A DNA stretch of 64,000 nt from Advenella kashmirensis WT001 (lineage in GTDB: Bacteria; Pseudomonadota; Gammaproteobacteria; Burkholderiales; Burkholderiaceae_B), in NCBI RefSeq assembly GCF_000219915.2, contig NC_017964.1, positions 310,001 to 374,000 of the forward strand, given 5' to 3'. A program made the position numbers and the translations under genes. The notes below the pieces were generated by a model, which saw only the letters and a list, made by a program, of their open reading frames with translations, searched no databases and was not told where the DNA came from. Below, in pieces: positions 38,855 through 47,319 of the stretch (the first letter of the stretch is position 1; the number at the start of each line of letters is the position of its first letter).

Positions 38855-40168
38855 ATGTCAAATGAAATACTGTCGGTAACACCGGCTGATGCGCTGATCG
38901 ACGAACCACGAACCATCCGCGTTGAAGGTTTGTCGGCTGGCGAGCGTATTACGATCGTGAGCCAAACCGAGCGCGCCGCTGGTGTCATATGGCGCAGCCA
39001 GGCACAATTTGAGGCCGACGCCCAAGGTGTTGTGGATTTGACGCGCCAGGCCCCGCTGGCGGGCAGTTATCAGGAGGTGTCTCCCATGGGCTTGCTGTGG
39101 TCGCAGGTGCCGGAGCAGGATAATTGTCGCGAAGTCTTTGCAGACACGATGGCTCAACCGCTGATTACCGAGTTGACTGTGAGCACCGCCAACACGACGC
39201 TGCGTGCAACGCTCACACAGCGCCTGATGCAAGAGGGCGTAGAACGCATTGAGGTACGCGAGGATGGCCTGGTGGGAACATTGTTTTTACCCGCCACGCC
39301 GGGCCCTCATCCGGCCGTCATGATTTTGAACGGCTCGGGTGGCGGTATTAACGAGCCGCGTGCGGCATTGTATGCGTCGCGTGGATATATTGCATTTGCA
39401 TTGGGTTACTTCAAGACGCCGGGATTGTCCGATTATATTTCCAATACGCCACTGGAGTATTTCAGAAAGGGCATGGACTGGCTGCGCCGAACGCAGCGCC
39501 CGCTGGGCGGCTTTGTTGCCCTGAGCGGTCAGTCACGTGGCGGCGAACTGGTGCTGCTTCTGGCCAGCATTTATCCACTGGATGTGAGTGCCGTGGTGGC
39601 GTATGTGCCTGGCGCAGTGGTGCACAGCGGGCAGAACGCGGCTGACCCGAAAGTGGGGCGCGATGGCCCCGCCTGGCTGCTTAACGGCAAACCGTTAACG
39701 CATGTCTGGCAGGACAATAAAACGGCCACCTGGGCGCCATTTGACGAAGGCCCATCGCCACATCGCCACGCACGTGCCATCATGACCGCCTTGCAGGATA
39801 GCGAGGCAGTCGCTCGCGCACGTATTGAGGTCGAGAAGATTCAGGGGCCGATCATTCTGCTGTCCGCTACCGATGACGGCGCCTGGCCATCCAGTTTGTA
39901 CAGCAAAATGATTTACGATCACCTGGGCCAGGTCGGATTTGGGCACGTCGTGCAGTGGGTGGATACCAAGGACGGGGGCCACAGCATTGTCTTCCCCTAT
40001 GTGCCAACAACCCAGCTGGTCTATGCGCATCCTGTTTCCGGCAAAATTAATACCGGCGGCGGGACACCCTCGGCCAACGCCCAGTCCGACGAGCACAGCT
40101 GGACCGCAGTCAGGGAATTCCTGCAGAATGCTGTGAGAGCGCACCTTAAGGGCAGGCAATCGCATTAG
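38855..40168 (+). CDS. BAAT-type acyl-CoA thioesterase/acyltransferase family hydrolase
   Basis: Alpha/beta hydrolase of 437 residues resembling the acyl-CoA thioesterase / bile acid-CoA:amino acid N-acyltransferase family. An N-terminal beta-rich BAAT domain (residues 1-130) precedes a hydrolase domain. The nucleophile elbow is GQSRGGE with Ser227 (vertebrate BAAT has Cys). Candidate Asp is in LSATDDGAWPS and His in KDGGHS. It follows the dpp-type transporter by 160 bases on the same strand, so it may act on the imported compound, possibly as an amide or thioester hydrolase; this is inference. Confidence 0.8.
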   Translation: MSNEILSVTPADALIDEPRTIRVEGLSAGERITIVSQTERAAGVIWRSQAQFEADAQGVVDLTRQAPLAGSYQEVSPMGLLWSQVPEQDNCREVFADTMAQPLITELTVSTANTTLRATLTQRLMQEGVERIEVREDGLVGTLFLPATPGPHPAVMILNGSGGGINEPRAALYASRGYIAFALGYFKTPGLSDYISNTPLEYFRKGMDWLRRTQRPLGGFVALSGQSRGGELVLLLASIYPLDVSAVVAYVPGAVVHSGQNAADPKVGRDGPAWLLNGKPLTHVWQDNKTATWAPFDEGPSPHRHARAIMTALQDSEAVARARIEVEKIQGPIILLSATDDGAWPSSLYSKMIYDHLGQVGFGHVVQWVDTKDGGHSIVFPYVPTTQLVYAHPVSGKINTGGGTPSANAQSDEHSWTAVREFLQNAVRAHLKGRQSH

Positions 40169-40252
40169 CCTTCCGGGGGGCGACAGGCAGCCGTGCGTTT
40201 TTCTGCTGATTGCGCACGCCTGACCGATTGTGAAGAATCTGCTACGCAGACG

Positions 40253-41047
40253 CTAATATTTTCCCGTGAGTCCACCATCCACGATCAGTTCAGTACCGGT
40301 GATGTACGAAGCCTGATCGGATGCCAGAAATGCGATGGCATGGGCGACTTCCCAGGCGGTGCCCATTCTTTTCATGGGGACCTGGGCATCGCGTTTTTTT
40401 CGAACTTCCTCCATGTCATTGGAGGAGGAAAAAACAGCACCCACATTTTTCTGGATTCTGGGCGTATCAATCAGCCCCGGGATAACGGTATTGGCTCTAA
40501 TATTTCGATCAGCATATTCATGGGCAATCAGTTTTGTCATCTGGATCAACGCCGCTTTGGTAACGCTATAAGCCAGGTGAGGATACCCCACATAACGGAT
40601 GCCTGCTACTGAGGCGACAGACACGATGCAGCCTGCGCCACGTTCGATCATGCCTGGTATCAGGCGTTTTGAAAGCAGCAGCAGGCTTTCCACATTGGTT
40701 TGCTGAATGCGTTGGAGGTCTGCTACGGATGTTTCCTGGATGCCACCGGTTTTTCCAATGCCTGCATTGGCGATCAAGGTCGAGACCGGGCCAAATCGCT
40801 CGGTGGCAATCTTCAACACATGATCCATTTCTTCGGGGCGCGTAATATCGCCTTGCAGCGGTAAACAGATTCCGCCGATGTGCTCGATTTCCCGGGCGGT
40901 CGCGTGGGCAGCCTCGGCATTGCTGTCCAGAGCAATGACTTTTGCGCCGGACCGGGCCATGAGTACCGACGTTGCCTTGCCGATACTCCAGCCTGGTGCA
41001 CTGCTGCCGGCGCCGGCGACCAGTACGACTTTTTCTGCATCAACCAT
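40253..41047 (-). CDS. short-chain dehydrogenase/reductase
   Basis: NAD(P)-dependent oxidoreductase of 264 residues. The cofactor motif VAGAGSSAPGWSIG is at about 10-23, with an insertion relative to the usual TGxxxGxG. NAGIG is present, as are the catalytic Ser (VSVASVAG) and YSVTK, and the C-terminal SYITGTELIVDGGLTGKY. An Asp at the end of the second strand (IALDSN) favours NAD(H). The ATG at 41047 overlaps the lyase stop by 8 bases. It is the last gene of the Bug/ligase/lyase operon, probably oxidising a hydroxyl of the substrate or product. Confidence 0.9.
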   Translation of the reverse strand: MVDAEKVVLVAGAGSSAPGWSIGKATSVLMARSGAKVIALDSNAEAAHATAREIEHIGGICLPLQGDITRPEEMDHVLKIATERFGPVSTLIANAGIGKTGGIQETSVADLQRIQQTNVESLLLLSKRLIPGMIERGAGCIVSVASVAGIRYVGYPHLAYSVTKAALIQMTKLIAHEYADRNIRANTVIPGLIDTPRIQKNVGAVFSSSNDMEEVRKKRDAQVPMKRMGTAWEVAHAIAFLASDQASYITGTELIVDGGLTGKY

Positions 41048-41810
41048 TGCCTGTGTCCCTTTTTGTATACGGAATGGCCTGATCAATGGTGTCCCAGATA
41101 AAACGGCCTGACGGAATGTTCTGCTCTTCGGCGATATGGGAGACCAGCCCCGCGGCTCGCGAGATGACCGCAAAACCGCGCATCAGTCGTGATGGCACAC
41201 CAATGGCGCCAAGCAAGGAAGCCACCGCCCCGGTTGCGTTGATCGTAATGTGCCTGGCATATACCTGATCCACGGCGCGGCTCAACAGTTTCAGCGCGTC
41301 GATATAGTGGCGCTCCAGTGTCGGTTCGCTGTCGGCAAGATCAAGCAGCTTCAATGAACGTGGGTCGTCGGGCTTGTGCAGATGATGACCAAATCCAGGC
41401 AGGGGCTTTTTCTGGTTTTTATATCTTGTGGCAATGGTCAGTGCCGCTTCTTGCTGATCAGCTGAAGCAATGATCTCGTCCAGCAATATCGAGCAGTTTT
41501 CCATTGTTCCCACAAACTGACTGCCAACGGCCAGCAGTCCCGAGGCCACCGCGCCCTGCAGATTTTCCGGCGCGCTCATGTAGATCAGTCTGCTCGCAAT
41601 AGCACTTGGCGTTAGTCCGTGTTCCATCAGGGTGACCAGGACGGCATCTACAATTTTGATATCAACCGGTCGGGCTTTTCTTCCCATGATCTGCAGGAAC
41701 ATGACCTCCGTGAAGGTCGCCTCTCCGATCAAATCATTGACAAGGTCCTTGTCGCGGTAGTTCATACCGGTAAGTGAGTGTGCGCATAGTTCGGTGACGG
41801 GCTCTTTCAT
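41040..41810 (-). CDS. citryl-CoA lyase-like protein (citrate synthase fold)
   Basis: Single-domain citrate-synthase-like protein of 256 residues, far shorter than citrate synthase (~430) and similar in size to the citryl-CoA lyase Ccl. It contains the citrate-synthase catalytic pattern PLPGFGHHLHKPDDPR (His and Arg) and a late GFAVISRAAGLVSHIAEEQ segment. Such proteins cleave a 3-hydroxy-acyl-CoA (citryl-CoA or relative) to acetyl-CoA and a 2-oxoacid. The start at 41810 has AGGAG upstream. It lies between a CoA ligase and an SDR in one operon, suggesting activation and then cleavage of a tricarboxylate-like acid. Confidence 0.8.
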   Translation of the reverse strand: MKEPVTELCAHSLTGMNYRDKDLVNDLIGEATFTEVMFLQIMGRKARPVDIKIVDAVLVTLMEHGLTPSAIASRLIYMSAPENLQGAVASGLLAVGSQFVGTMENCSILLDEIIASADQQEAALTIATRYKNQKKPLPGFGHHLHKPDDPRSLKLLDLADSEPTLERHYIDALKLLSRAVDQVYARHITINATGAVASLLGAIGVPSRLMRGFAVISRAAGLVSHIAEEQNIPSGRFIWDTIDQAIPYTKRDTGNG

Positions 41811-41829
41811 CGTGTACTCCTATTTACAA

Positions 41830-43333
41830 TTAGCGTGTTTCGGTGGTGTCCTGCATGCTTGCAAGGACCTGTTCCTGAATGGTTTTTTTGAGCACCTTGC
41901 CCACTGGTGAGCGGGGCAGGTTTGCAAAAATATAGATATTTTTCGGCGTGTGAACCGGGCCCAGTTTTTCCCTGACCAGTTGCTTGAGCTCGTCCGCTGT
42001 CACGGCACTGCCAGCGCGCAATTGAACAGCGGCGTTCACCGACTCACCCCATTTTTCGTCTGTGATTCCAAAAACCGCTGACTCGTACACTCCAACGTGC
42101 TGTGATAGAACATTCTCAACATCAATCGGGTAGACGTTGAAACCACCGGTGATAATCACATCGCGAATTCTGTCTTTGATGAACAGAAACCCCTTTTTGT
42201 CGATAAAGCCGACGTCGCCCGTATGCAGCCATCCATTTTTTATCGTTTCGGCTGTTTTTTCGGGCAGGTGCCAGTAGCCCGTCATCACAAGATCTCCGCG
42301 GATCACGATTTCGCCGGTTTCATTCGGAGGCAGCCGATTCTGCTGTGGATCTACAATCGCAATGTCGGTGAACCAGCTGGCTTGCCCGACAGAAGCGCGG
42401 TATTGCGGCAGAGCCAGTGTTTCCGGTCCGATCAGCGTGGCTATTTGTGGTGCTTCCGTTTGCCCATAGGTTGTGGCAAGGACGTTGCCGAAAAAATCCT
42501 GAGCACGTGCTATTTTTTCTGCCGGCATGCCGCTCCGCCGTATATCAGCAGCCGCAGGCATGGAAAATCCTTTTCTGATTCGGCTGCGGCGATCAGTTTG
42601 TAGATGAGTGTCGGGGGCATGAAAGTCATCGTCCCCTTTTGTTCTCTGAACGCGTGCGCAATGTCGGCTGCTTCTGCGGAACCGGACAGCACCAGGCACC
42701 GCCCTGTGCCAGTACAGGTAAAACATAAGTTCCGGTGCCATGACTGATGGGCGCGCAAATGACAAATTTGTCATCGCTTGTTATTTTCCAGCCGTGGATC
42801 TGATTGATAATGACGGCCACCCAGGCCCGGTACGGTTGCATCACCCCTTTGGGCATACCGGTTGTGCCGCCTGTGAATTTGATGGCCTGGATGTCGTCAT
42901 CGGCCCTGTTTACTTCGGCAAGATGCTGTCCGGTAAACTGTTCTATCAAGGTGGGAATATCATCGGTATTGATGATATGCACGTTCTCCAGGTCGGCTGT
43001 CAATGCTGCACCATAACCGTCCTGAATGATAATAGAAGGCTTGATGACGGTTGTGATTCTTCTGATTTCTGTCGGCGTGCTTCGGTAATTGAGTGGCACC
43101 CATACCTTGCCGGCAGCCATAATGGCAAGCATGGCCACAATATAGGCGACCGAGTTCTGCGCGCATAGTCCGACCATGGAACCGGGTTCGCCATCCAGCT
43201 TGCCAATTGCGCAAGCCAGGGCGCGTACCTGGTCTGCCAATGCGCCATAACTGACGTTTTCCTGCCTTGATTCAATGGCCATCCGTTCGGGATAGCGGAT
43301 GGCTGCTCTGTAAAAAAAATCGATTGGATACAT
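41830..43333 (-). pseudogene. AMP-forming acyl-CoA ligase, two frameshifts (42695, 42531)
   Basis: Acyl-adenylate/CoA ligase. The first frame (43333-42626) has the N-terminal domain, with the ATP loop FTGGTTGMPKGVMQP and ICAPISHGTGTYVLPVLAQGG. It then shifts at GG 42695-42696 into a second frame (CLVLSGSAEAADIAHAFREQ to LLIYGGAA), and near 42531 into a third (MPAEKIARAQDFFG to the end). The third carries TYGQTEAPQ, HTGDVGFIDKKGF, DRIRDVIITGGFNVYP and PRSPVGKVLKK with the catalytic Lys. The pieces sum to 501 residues, the normal size. Both shifts are single-base losses. It is the second gene of the operon, next to citryl-CoA lyase, and probably activates the acid bound by the Bug receptor. Confidence 0.88.
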
Positions 43334-43350
43334 CTTGTTGTTACCTTCTT

Positions 43351-44325
43351 TCAGTTAGCCTGCAGATTCGCCTGGCGCACGACTTTTTCCCATTTCGCAA
43401 TTTCGTCCCGGGTAAATTGATCCAGATAGGCTGGGGTGTTCTCTACGGGCGCTGCGGTATAGCCGTTTTTGGCAAAGCTGTCTTTGACTTCGGGACTGGC
43501 AATCACCTTGTTCAATGCTTCATTCAGCGTGCTGATAATCTTGTCGTCGGTCCCTGTGGGGGCGGCAATGGCAAACCACGAACTGACCAGGAAGTTGTCA
43601 ATTCCTTGTTCCTTGAAGGTGGGCACCTCCGGTAGCGCGGGATCGCGTTTTGCTGTTGTGACCGCCAGCGGTACGAGCGTGTTCGATTTGATTCTTGCTA
43701 CAGACGAAGGAATGTTGTCAAACATCGAATCGACCTGAGCGCCCAGCAAATCGTTGACTGCGGGGCCGCTGCCTTTGTATGGAATATGAAGAATGTTCGT
43801 GCCCGTCAGGATCTTGAACAGTTCACATGACATATGAATAGACGACCCTATGCCTGATGAGGCGCAGGTCAGCTTTCCTGGATTCTTTTTTGCATACGAA
43901 ATATATTCGTCCACTGAATGGATGTTTTTTTTCGGATTGACTACTAGCACATTGCCGATGGACGCGATGAAGCCGACACTTTTAAAGTCTTTCAGATAAT
44001 CATAGTTCAGGTTTTTATAGAGTGAACGGTTGATTGTGTTGGCAATGCTCCCCACCAGCAGGGTATAGCCGTCATTCTTAGCCCGGGCGACGTATTCCGT
44101 GCCGATATTGCTATTGGCCCCGGGTTTGTTTTCCACAATAACCGTTTGGCCCAATTGGCTGGACAAGCCTTTCGCAATCAATCTTGCGAGGATATCGGTG
44201 GCGCCTCCTGCGGAATACCCAACAACCAGGTTGATGGGGCGATCGGGATAGGCCGCTGCCACAACAGGGGAGGCTGACAGTAGCGCCAGCGTCAGCGCCG
44301 TCATGCCAAAGCATTTTGTGTTCAT
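43351..44325 (-). CDS. Bug-family tripartite tricarboxylate transporter receptor
   Basis: Second Bug receptor of the window, 324 residues. The signal peptide MNTKCFGMTALTLALLSA is followed by AAAYPDRPINLVVGYSAGG and NKPGANSNIGTEYVA. The ATG at 44325 has GGAG five bases upstream and is preferred over 44328 or the much longer frame to 44547. First gene of the operon, divergent from an IclR regulator across tandem palindromes. No TctA/TctB genes are nearby, so it either uses a distant transporter or is a sensor. Its ligand is likely the acid processed by the ligase and lyase genes. Confidence 0.92.
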   Translation of the reverse strand: MNTKCFGMTALTLALLSASPVVAAAYPDRPINLVVGYSAGGATDILARLIAKGLSSQLGQTVIVENKPGANSNIGTEYVARAKNDGYTLLVGSIANTINRSLYKNLNYDYLKDFKSVGFIASIGNVLVVNPKKNIHSVDEYISYAKKNPGKLTCASSGIGSSIHMSCELFKILTGTNILHIPYKGSGPAVNDLLGAQVDSMFDNIPSSVARIKSNTLVPLAVTTAKRDPALPEVPTFKEQGIDNFLVSSWFAIAAPTGTDDKIISTLNEALNKVIASPEVKDSFAKNGYTAAPVENTPAYLDQFTRDEIAKWEKVVRQANLQAN

Positions 44326-44391
44326 CATGTCTCCAGTCTCATGTTTTATTGCGTTGATATGCAGCTGCATTCTAGTCAGGTTCAAAAGTGT

Positions 44392-44421
44392 GACAAAATC
44401 AATTTGTCCATAATTTGGACA
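44392..44421. promoter_or_regulatory. two overlapping palindromes, probable IclR operator
   Basis: GACAAA-N5-TTTGTC at 44392-44408 and TGTCCA-N5-TGGACA at 44405-44421 are both perfect 6-5-6 palindromes sharing the TGTC half-site. They fill the gap between the Bug and IclR starts and end just before the iclR ribosome site (AAGGAG). Size, symmetry and position fit an autoregulated IclR operator. Confidence 0.65.
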
Positions 44422-44433
44422 TAAGGAGCTTAT

Positions 44434-45195
44434 ATGCATTACAAGGATGAGCCCAAAACGTTGGTACGCGGGCTGGCCATACTGGAGGCGCTCAGCACTG
44501 CAGATTCGTCCGGATTGAAGATCGCACAAATCGCCGCGCGAACCCAAATATCACGGCCGACGGTGTACCGTTTTGTCAGCGTTCTGCTCAATAACGGATA
44601 TATCAGAGAGATTGCTGGCTCGGGCCGCTACACATACAATCGCGACAAACTGAACCAGATTGCCGATGTTGGGGATGAATCCGAGTAGCAATTTAAGGAC
44701 GTATTGAGAACGATCAGCGAGAAGACGGGAGACTCGTCTTTTCTGATCAGGCAGGATAATGCGGATTCGTTATGTATTCATCGGGAGATTGGCACGTACC
44801 CCTTGCAGGTTCTGTCTATCCAGATTGATCATAAGCAGCCGATGGGCGTGGGAGCAGCCGGGCTGGCATTGCTTTCTTATCTGCCGGAGTCTGAGCAGGA
44901 GCGTATCCTTGCCGAGAACGAACATAAACTTTATCCCTATGGGGCAATTACAGTAAAAAAGCTGCGATTGCTGATGACGGCGACGCGAGAGCGAGGATGG
45001 TCTGCGGTTGGCAATGCAGCCGTGCAGGGCGTGCTTGGCGTAGGCGTGGCCATTGCCGATAGACGTGGATGCCCCAGGTTTGCCATCAGTGTATCGTCGG
45101 TCGAGGCCAGGTTTACCGTTAAACGTCAGAAAGCGGTTGTGCAAATAATAAAAGATGAAATTGCCGCATTGGATTCATATGGCTGCATAAAATGA
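44434..45195 (+). pseudogene. IclR-family regulator with in-frame stop at 44686
   Basis: IclR regulator of 253 codons, interrupted by TAG at 44686-44688 (codon 85). The first 84 residues contain the winged helix-turn-helix (GLKIAQIAARTQISRPTVYRFV). After the stop, the same frame continues without shift through the effector domain (MGVGAAGLALLSYL, then VQGVLGVGVAIADRRG). The break separates the DNA-binding domain from the ligand domain, so a short HTH-only peptide could still be made; restart at a downstream codon is also conceivable. Unlike the other broken genes here this is a substitution, not an indel. It is divergent from the Bug/citryl-CoA lyase operon, its likely target. Confidence 0.85.
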
Positions 45196-45317
45196 CCAGC
45201 CCGCATCCTGTCTATAACAACAGCAGCGTACAGGTGCGCGAAATTTTGGCCAGTCTCCGTTAGAATGTCATATCGCATACGTCATGAATTTACGAGCAAC
45301 AAAGCAAAGGAAATATT

Positions 45318-45830
45318 ATGCAAAGCGCAGAGGCATTCGATCTGATCGATACGCTGCTCAATCTGAAGCCGGACAGTAAAACCTGGCAGGCCCGGCAGTT
45401 CAGGGAGAAAGTAAAAAACGGTACGCAGGCAAGCTATGCAGCCCTGTTTTCACCCGGCCTGAGTCTTGCTCTGCAGGATCGCTGGCTGGTTGCCCTGTAT
45501 GCCAGCAGCCTGATGAACGCACATGAGCTGACGGCGCACTATACCGAGCAGGCGCTGCAAGCGGGTATCGACGAGAAACTGGTGCAGATGGTGGCCGAAG
45601 ACCATGTTGAGGATATTGGGAAATCTGAATTGAACAGTGCCCTGCAATTTACAAAAAAACTGATTCTGGACCCGATAGAAGGCAACGAAGAAGCGTTGCT
45701 GACGTTGAAAAAATCAGGTATGTCTACACAGGACGTGGTTGTGCTTGGGCAATTGATCGGGTTTCTGGCCTACCAGATACGTCTGGTAGCCGGATTGAAG
45801 GCGATGCAGAAACTGGAGCAGGCAGCATGA
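45318..45830 (+). CDS. CMD domain protein, Avi_7170-like family
   Basis: Protein of 170 residues, carboxymuconolactone decarboxylase/AhpD-like alpha-helical fold, resembling the family often encoded just before an Avi_7169-type alkylhydroperoxidase gene. It lacks the AhpD Cys-x-x-Cys pair, so it is unlikely to be a thiol peroxidase by itself. A ribosome site (AAAGGAAA) is upstream. Its stop overlaps the next start (ATGA), so the two products are probably partners. Confidence 0.7.
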   Translation: MQSAEAFDLIDTLLNLKPDSKTWQARQFREKVKNGTQASYAALFSPGLSLALQDRWLVALYASSLMNAHELTAHYTEQALQAGIDEKLVQMVAEDHVEDIGKSELNSALQFTKKLILDPIEGNEEALLTLKKSGMSTQDVVVLGQLIGFLAYQIRLVAGLKAMQKLEQAA

Positions 45831-46414
45831 GCGATGTAATCAAAGCTAACGGATTTACCAACCAGACGCTGGGCTGGAAAGCCTGGCTGGATGTGGTGGA
45901 CGCCAATGCCGCTACACCGGAGCAGAACAAAGTGCTGGAAGCGAGCCACCCGCAGGCAAAGACGTCTGATTATTATCTGCTGCTGGTGCATGAGCCGCAC
46001 ATTCTGGACCAGCGCTCCTTCACGTATAACGCCATCATGTATGCGCCAGGCGGGTTAAATCGCGCCGACCGTGAACTGGGCGCCCTGGCGGTATCGCGAA
46101 TCAATGGTTGCGTCTATTGCGCTTCGGTGCATGCGCAGCGCTTCGAGCAACTGGCCAAACGTAATGAAATCGTGCGCGACATGTTTGTTGATCCCGCGAC
46201 TGCAGCAAAAAATGAACGCGATGCTGCCGTGATCGAGGTTGCGACAGCCCTGACACGCGATGTATCCGGGTTTGATGCCCAGAACTTGCAGGTATTGAAG
46301 GACCAGGGCTTCAGCGAAATCGAGATGCTGGACTTGATCCATTCGGTATCGGTGTTCGGCTGGGCCAATCGCCTGATGCAGAATCTGGGCGAGCCTGTTT
46401 TTCCGGCGGAGTGA
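45827..46414 (+). CDS. alkylhydroperoxidase domain protein, Avi_7169-like family
   Basis: AhpD-like protein of 195 residues. The redox motif GCVYCASVHAQR has Cys95, Cys98 and His102 with Glu83 upstream (ADRELGALAVS), the arrangement used for peroxide reduction in AhpD. It is translated with the preceding CMD protein. In other genomes this pair tends to occur near flavin oxidoreductases and peptide-type ABC transporters; in this window such genes (31.7-38.7 kb) are 7 kb away, with another operon between. Physiological substrate unknown. Confidence 0.8.
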   Translation: MSDVIKANGFTNQTLGWKAWLDVVDANAATPEQNKVLEASHPQAKTSDYYLLLVHEPHILDQRSFTYNAIMYAPGGLNRADRELGALAVSRINGCVYCASVHAQRFEQLAKRNEIVRDMFVDPATAAKNERDAAVIEVATALTRDVSGFDAQNLQVLKDQGFSEIEMLDLIHSVSVFGWANRLMQNLGEPVFPAE

Positions 46415-46695
46415 TCAGGTCATCGGCGGAGTAATCAATCAAGTTCAACATAGGGACGATGAGCGCGATAAGGCTGACAGGTCCGTACGGGGCATCCGCG
46501 CATCCTGTACGGGGAAAGCACACGCGCTGGCTGTCGCGCTCATCTACGCGCCTCATCACTAGCGGAAATGACCGATTGTGGATCTGATGGTTATCGCTCC
46601 TGTAATCTGATCAAAATCTGACGATGCTGAGTTAGCACTTTGCGTGCAATTGCCTGTTAGGCAATCTGATCCATAAAAATGCAGTTTCTTTTTTG
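46415..46695. other. intergenic, no gene recognised
   Basis: About 280 bases between the alkylhydroperoxidase-like gene and the hicA promoter. A short near-repeat (CGGCGGAGTGATCA / CGGCGGAGTAATCA) straddles the upstream stop. The small minus-strand frame here overlaps the end of the upstream gene and is not protein-like. Confidence 0.35.
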
Positions 46696-46713
46696 TTGTG
46701 TATAATTACACAA
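46696..46713 (+). promoter_or_regulatory. hicAB promoter -10 and operator palindrome
   Basis: TATAAT at 46701-46706 lies inside a perfect palindrome TTGTGTA-TAAT-TACACAA (46696-46713), 7-base arms. HicB proteins with a DNA-binding C-terminus repress their own operon, so this is the probable operator. The palindrome ends two bases before the hicA ATG, which would make the transcript nearly leaderless. Confidence 0.75.
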
Positions 46714-46714
46714 A

Positions 46715-46903
46715 ATGAAGAGTGATGAAGTAATTAAACGATTGAAAGCCGACGGTTGGGTTTGGGTTGGAGGTAAAGGCGATCATATGAAATTTAAGCA
46801 TCCCCATAAGATTCAACATGTTGTTGTTCCCCATCCTCGTAAAGATATAGCCTTAGGTACGTTGCGCAATATCTATCGCCAGGCTGGCTGGAAATGGAGG
46901 TAA
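46715..46903 (+). CDS. hicA: HicA mRNA interferase toxin
   Basis: Toxin of a type II toxin-antitoxin pair: a 62-residue double-stranded-RNA-binding-fold ribonuclease that cleaves mRNA. The sequence shows VIKRLKADGWVWVGGKGDHM with the catalytic His24, then KFKHP and VPHPRKDIALGTLRNI. No ribosome site is visible before the ATG, and the predicted transcription start is about two bases upstream, so weak or leaderless translation is expected, which would keep toxin low. hicB follows immediately. Confidence 0.93.
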   Translation: MKSDEVIKRLKADGWVWVGGKGDHMKFKHPHKIQHVVVPHPRKDIALGTLRNIYRQAGWKWR

Positions 46904-46905
46904 TG

Positions 46906-47295
46906 ATGTTTTATCCTGCATACATTCACAAAGATCGGGATAGCGCCTACAGCGTGACTTTTCCAGACTTTCCCGGCTGTTTTACCGCTGCGGACGAACT
47001 CGCTGATTTACCCCGACTGGCGCAGGAGGCTGTGGAGGTTTATTTCGAAGGCGAAGACGTGGCGATTGCGCCTCCTTCTTCTTTTGAAGATTGGTGTAAC
47101 GACGAACGGTTTCAGGACGGCTGCTGGATGCTGGTCGATATTGATTTATCAAGAATCGATACAAAGGCGGTACGCCTCAATATCAGCCTGCCGCAAAATC
47201 TGGTACACCGCATTGACGCAAGAGCCAAGGCTTTGCATATGTCACGATCGGCCTTTTTGGCCAATGCAGCGGAAAAGGAAATGGCCACGTCCTGA
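46906..47295 (+). CDS. hicB: HicB antitoxin
   Basis: Antitoxin of 129 residues that binds and blocks HicA and represses the operon. The N-terminal partial RNase-H-like HicB domain is visible (YPAYIHKDRDSAYSVTFPDF, PGCFTAADEL), and a C-terminal ribbon-helix-helix DNA-binding segment (KAVRLNISLPQNLVHRIDAR, then MSRSAFLANAA). GGAGG at 46896-46900 lies five bases before ATG 46906; the ATG at 46903 (overlapping the hicA stop) is possible. The strong ribosome site here against none for hicA fits the need for excess antitoxin. Confidence 0.93.
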   Translation: MFYPAYIHKDRDSAYSVTFPDFPGCFTAADELADLPRLAQEAVEVYFEGEDVAIAPPSSFEDWCNDERFQDGCWMLVDIDLSRIDTKAVRLNISLPQNLVHRIDARAKALHMSRSAFLANAAEKEMATS

Positions 47296-47319
47296 TGACG
47301 GCGCGACGGTCTGCCTACC

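Noticed and set aside
46311..46559. minus-strand frame after the alkylhydroperoxidase gene
   Set aside because: Overlaps the end of that gene and has no protein-like pattern.
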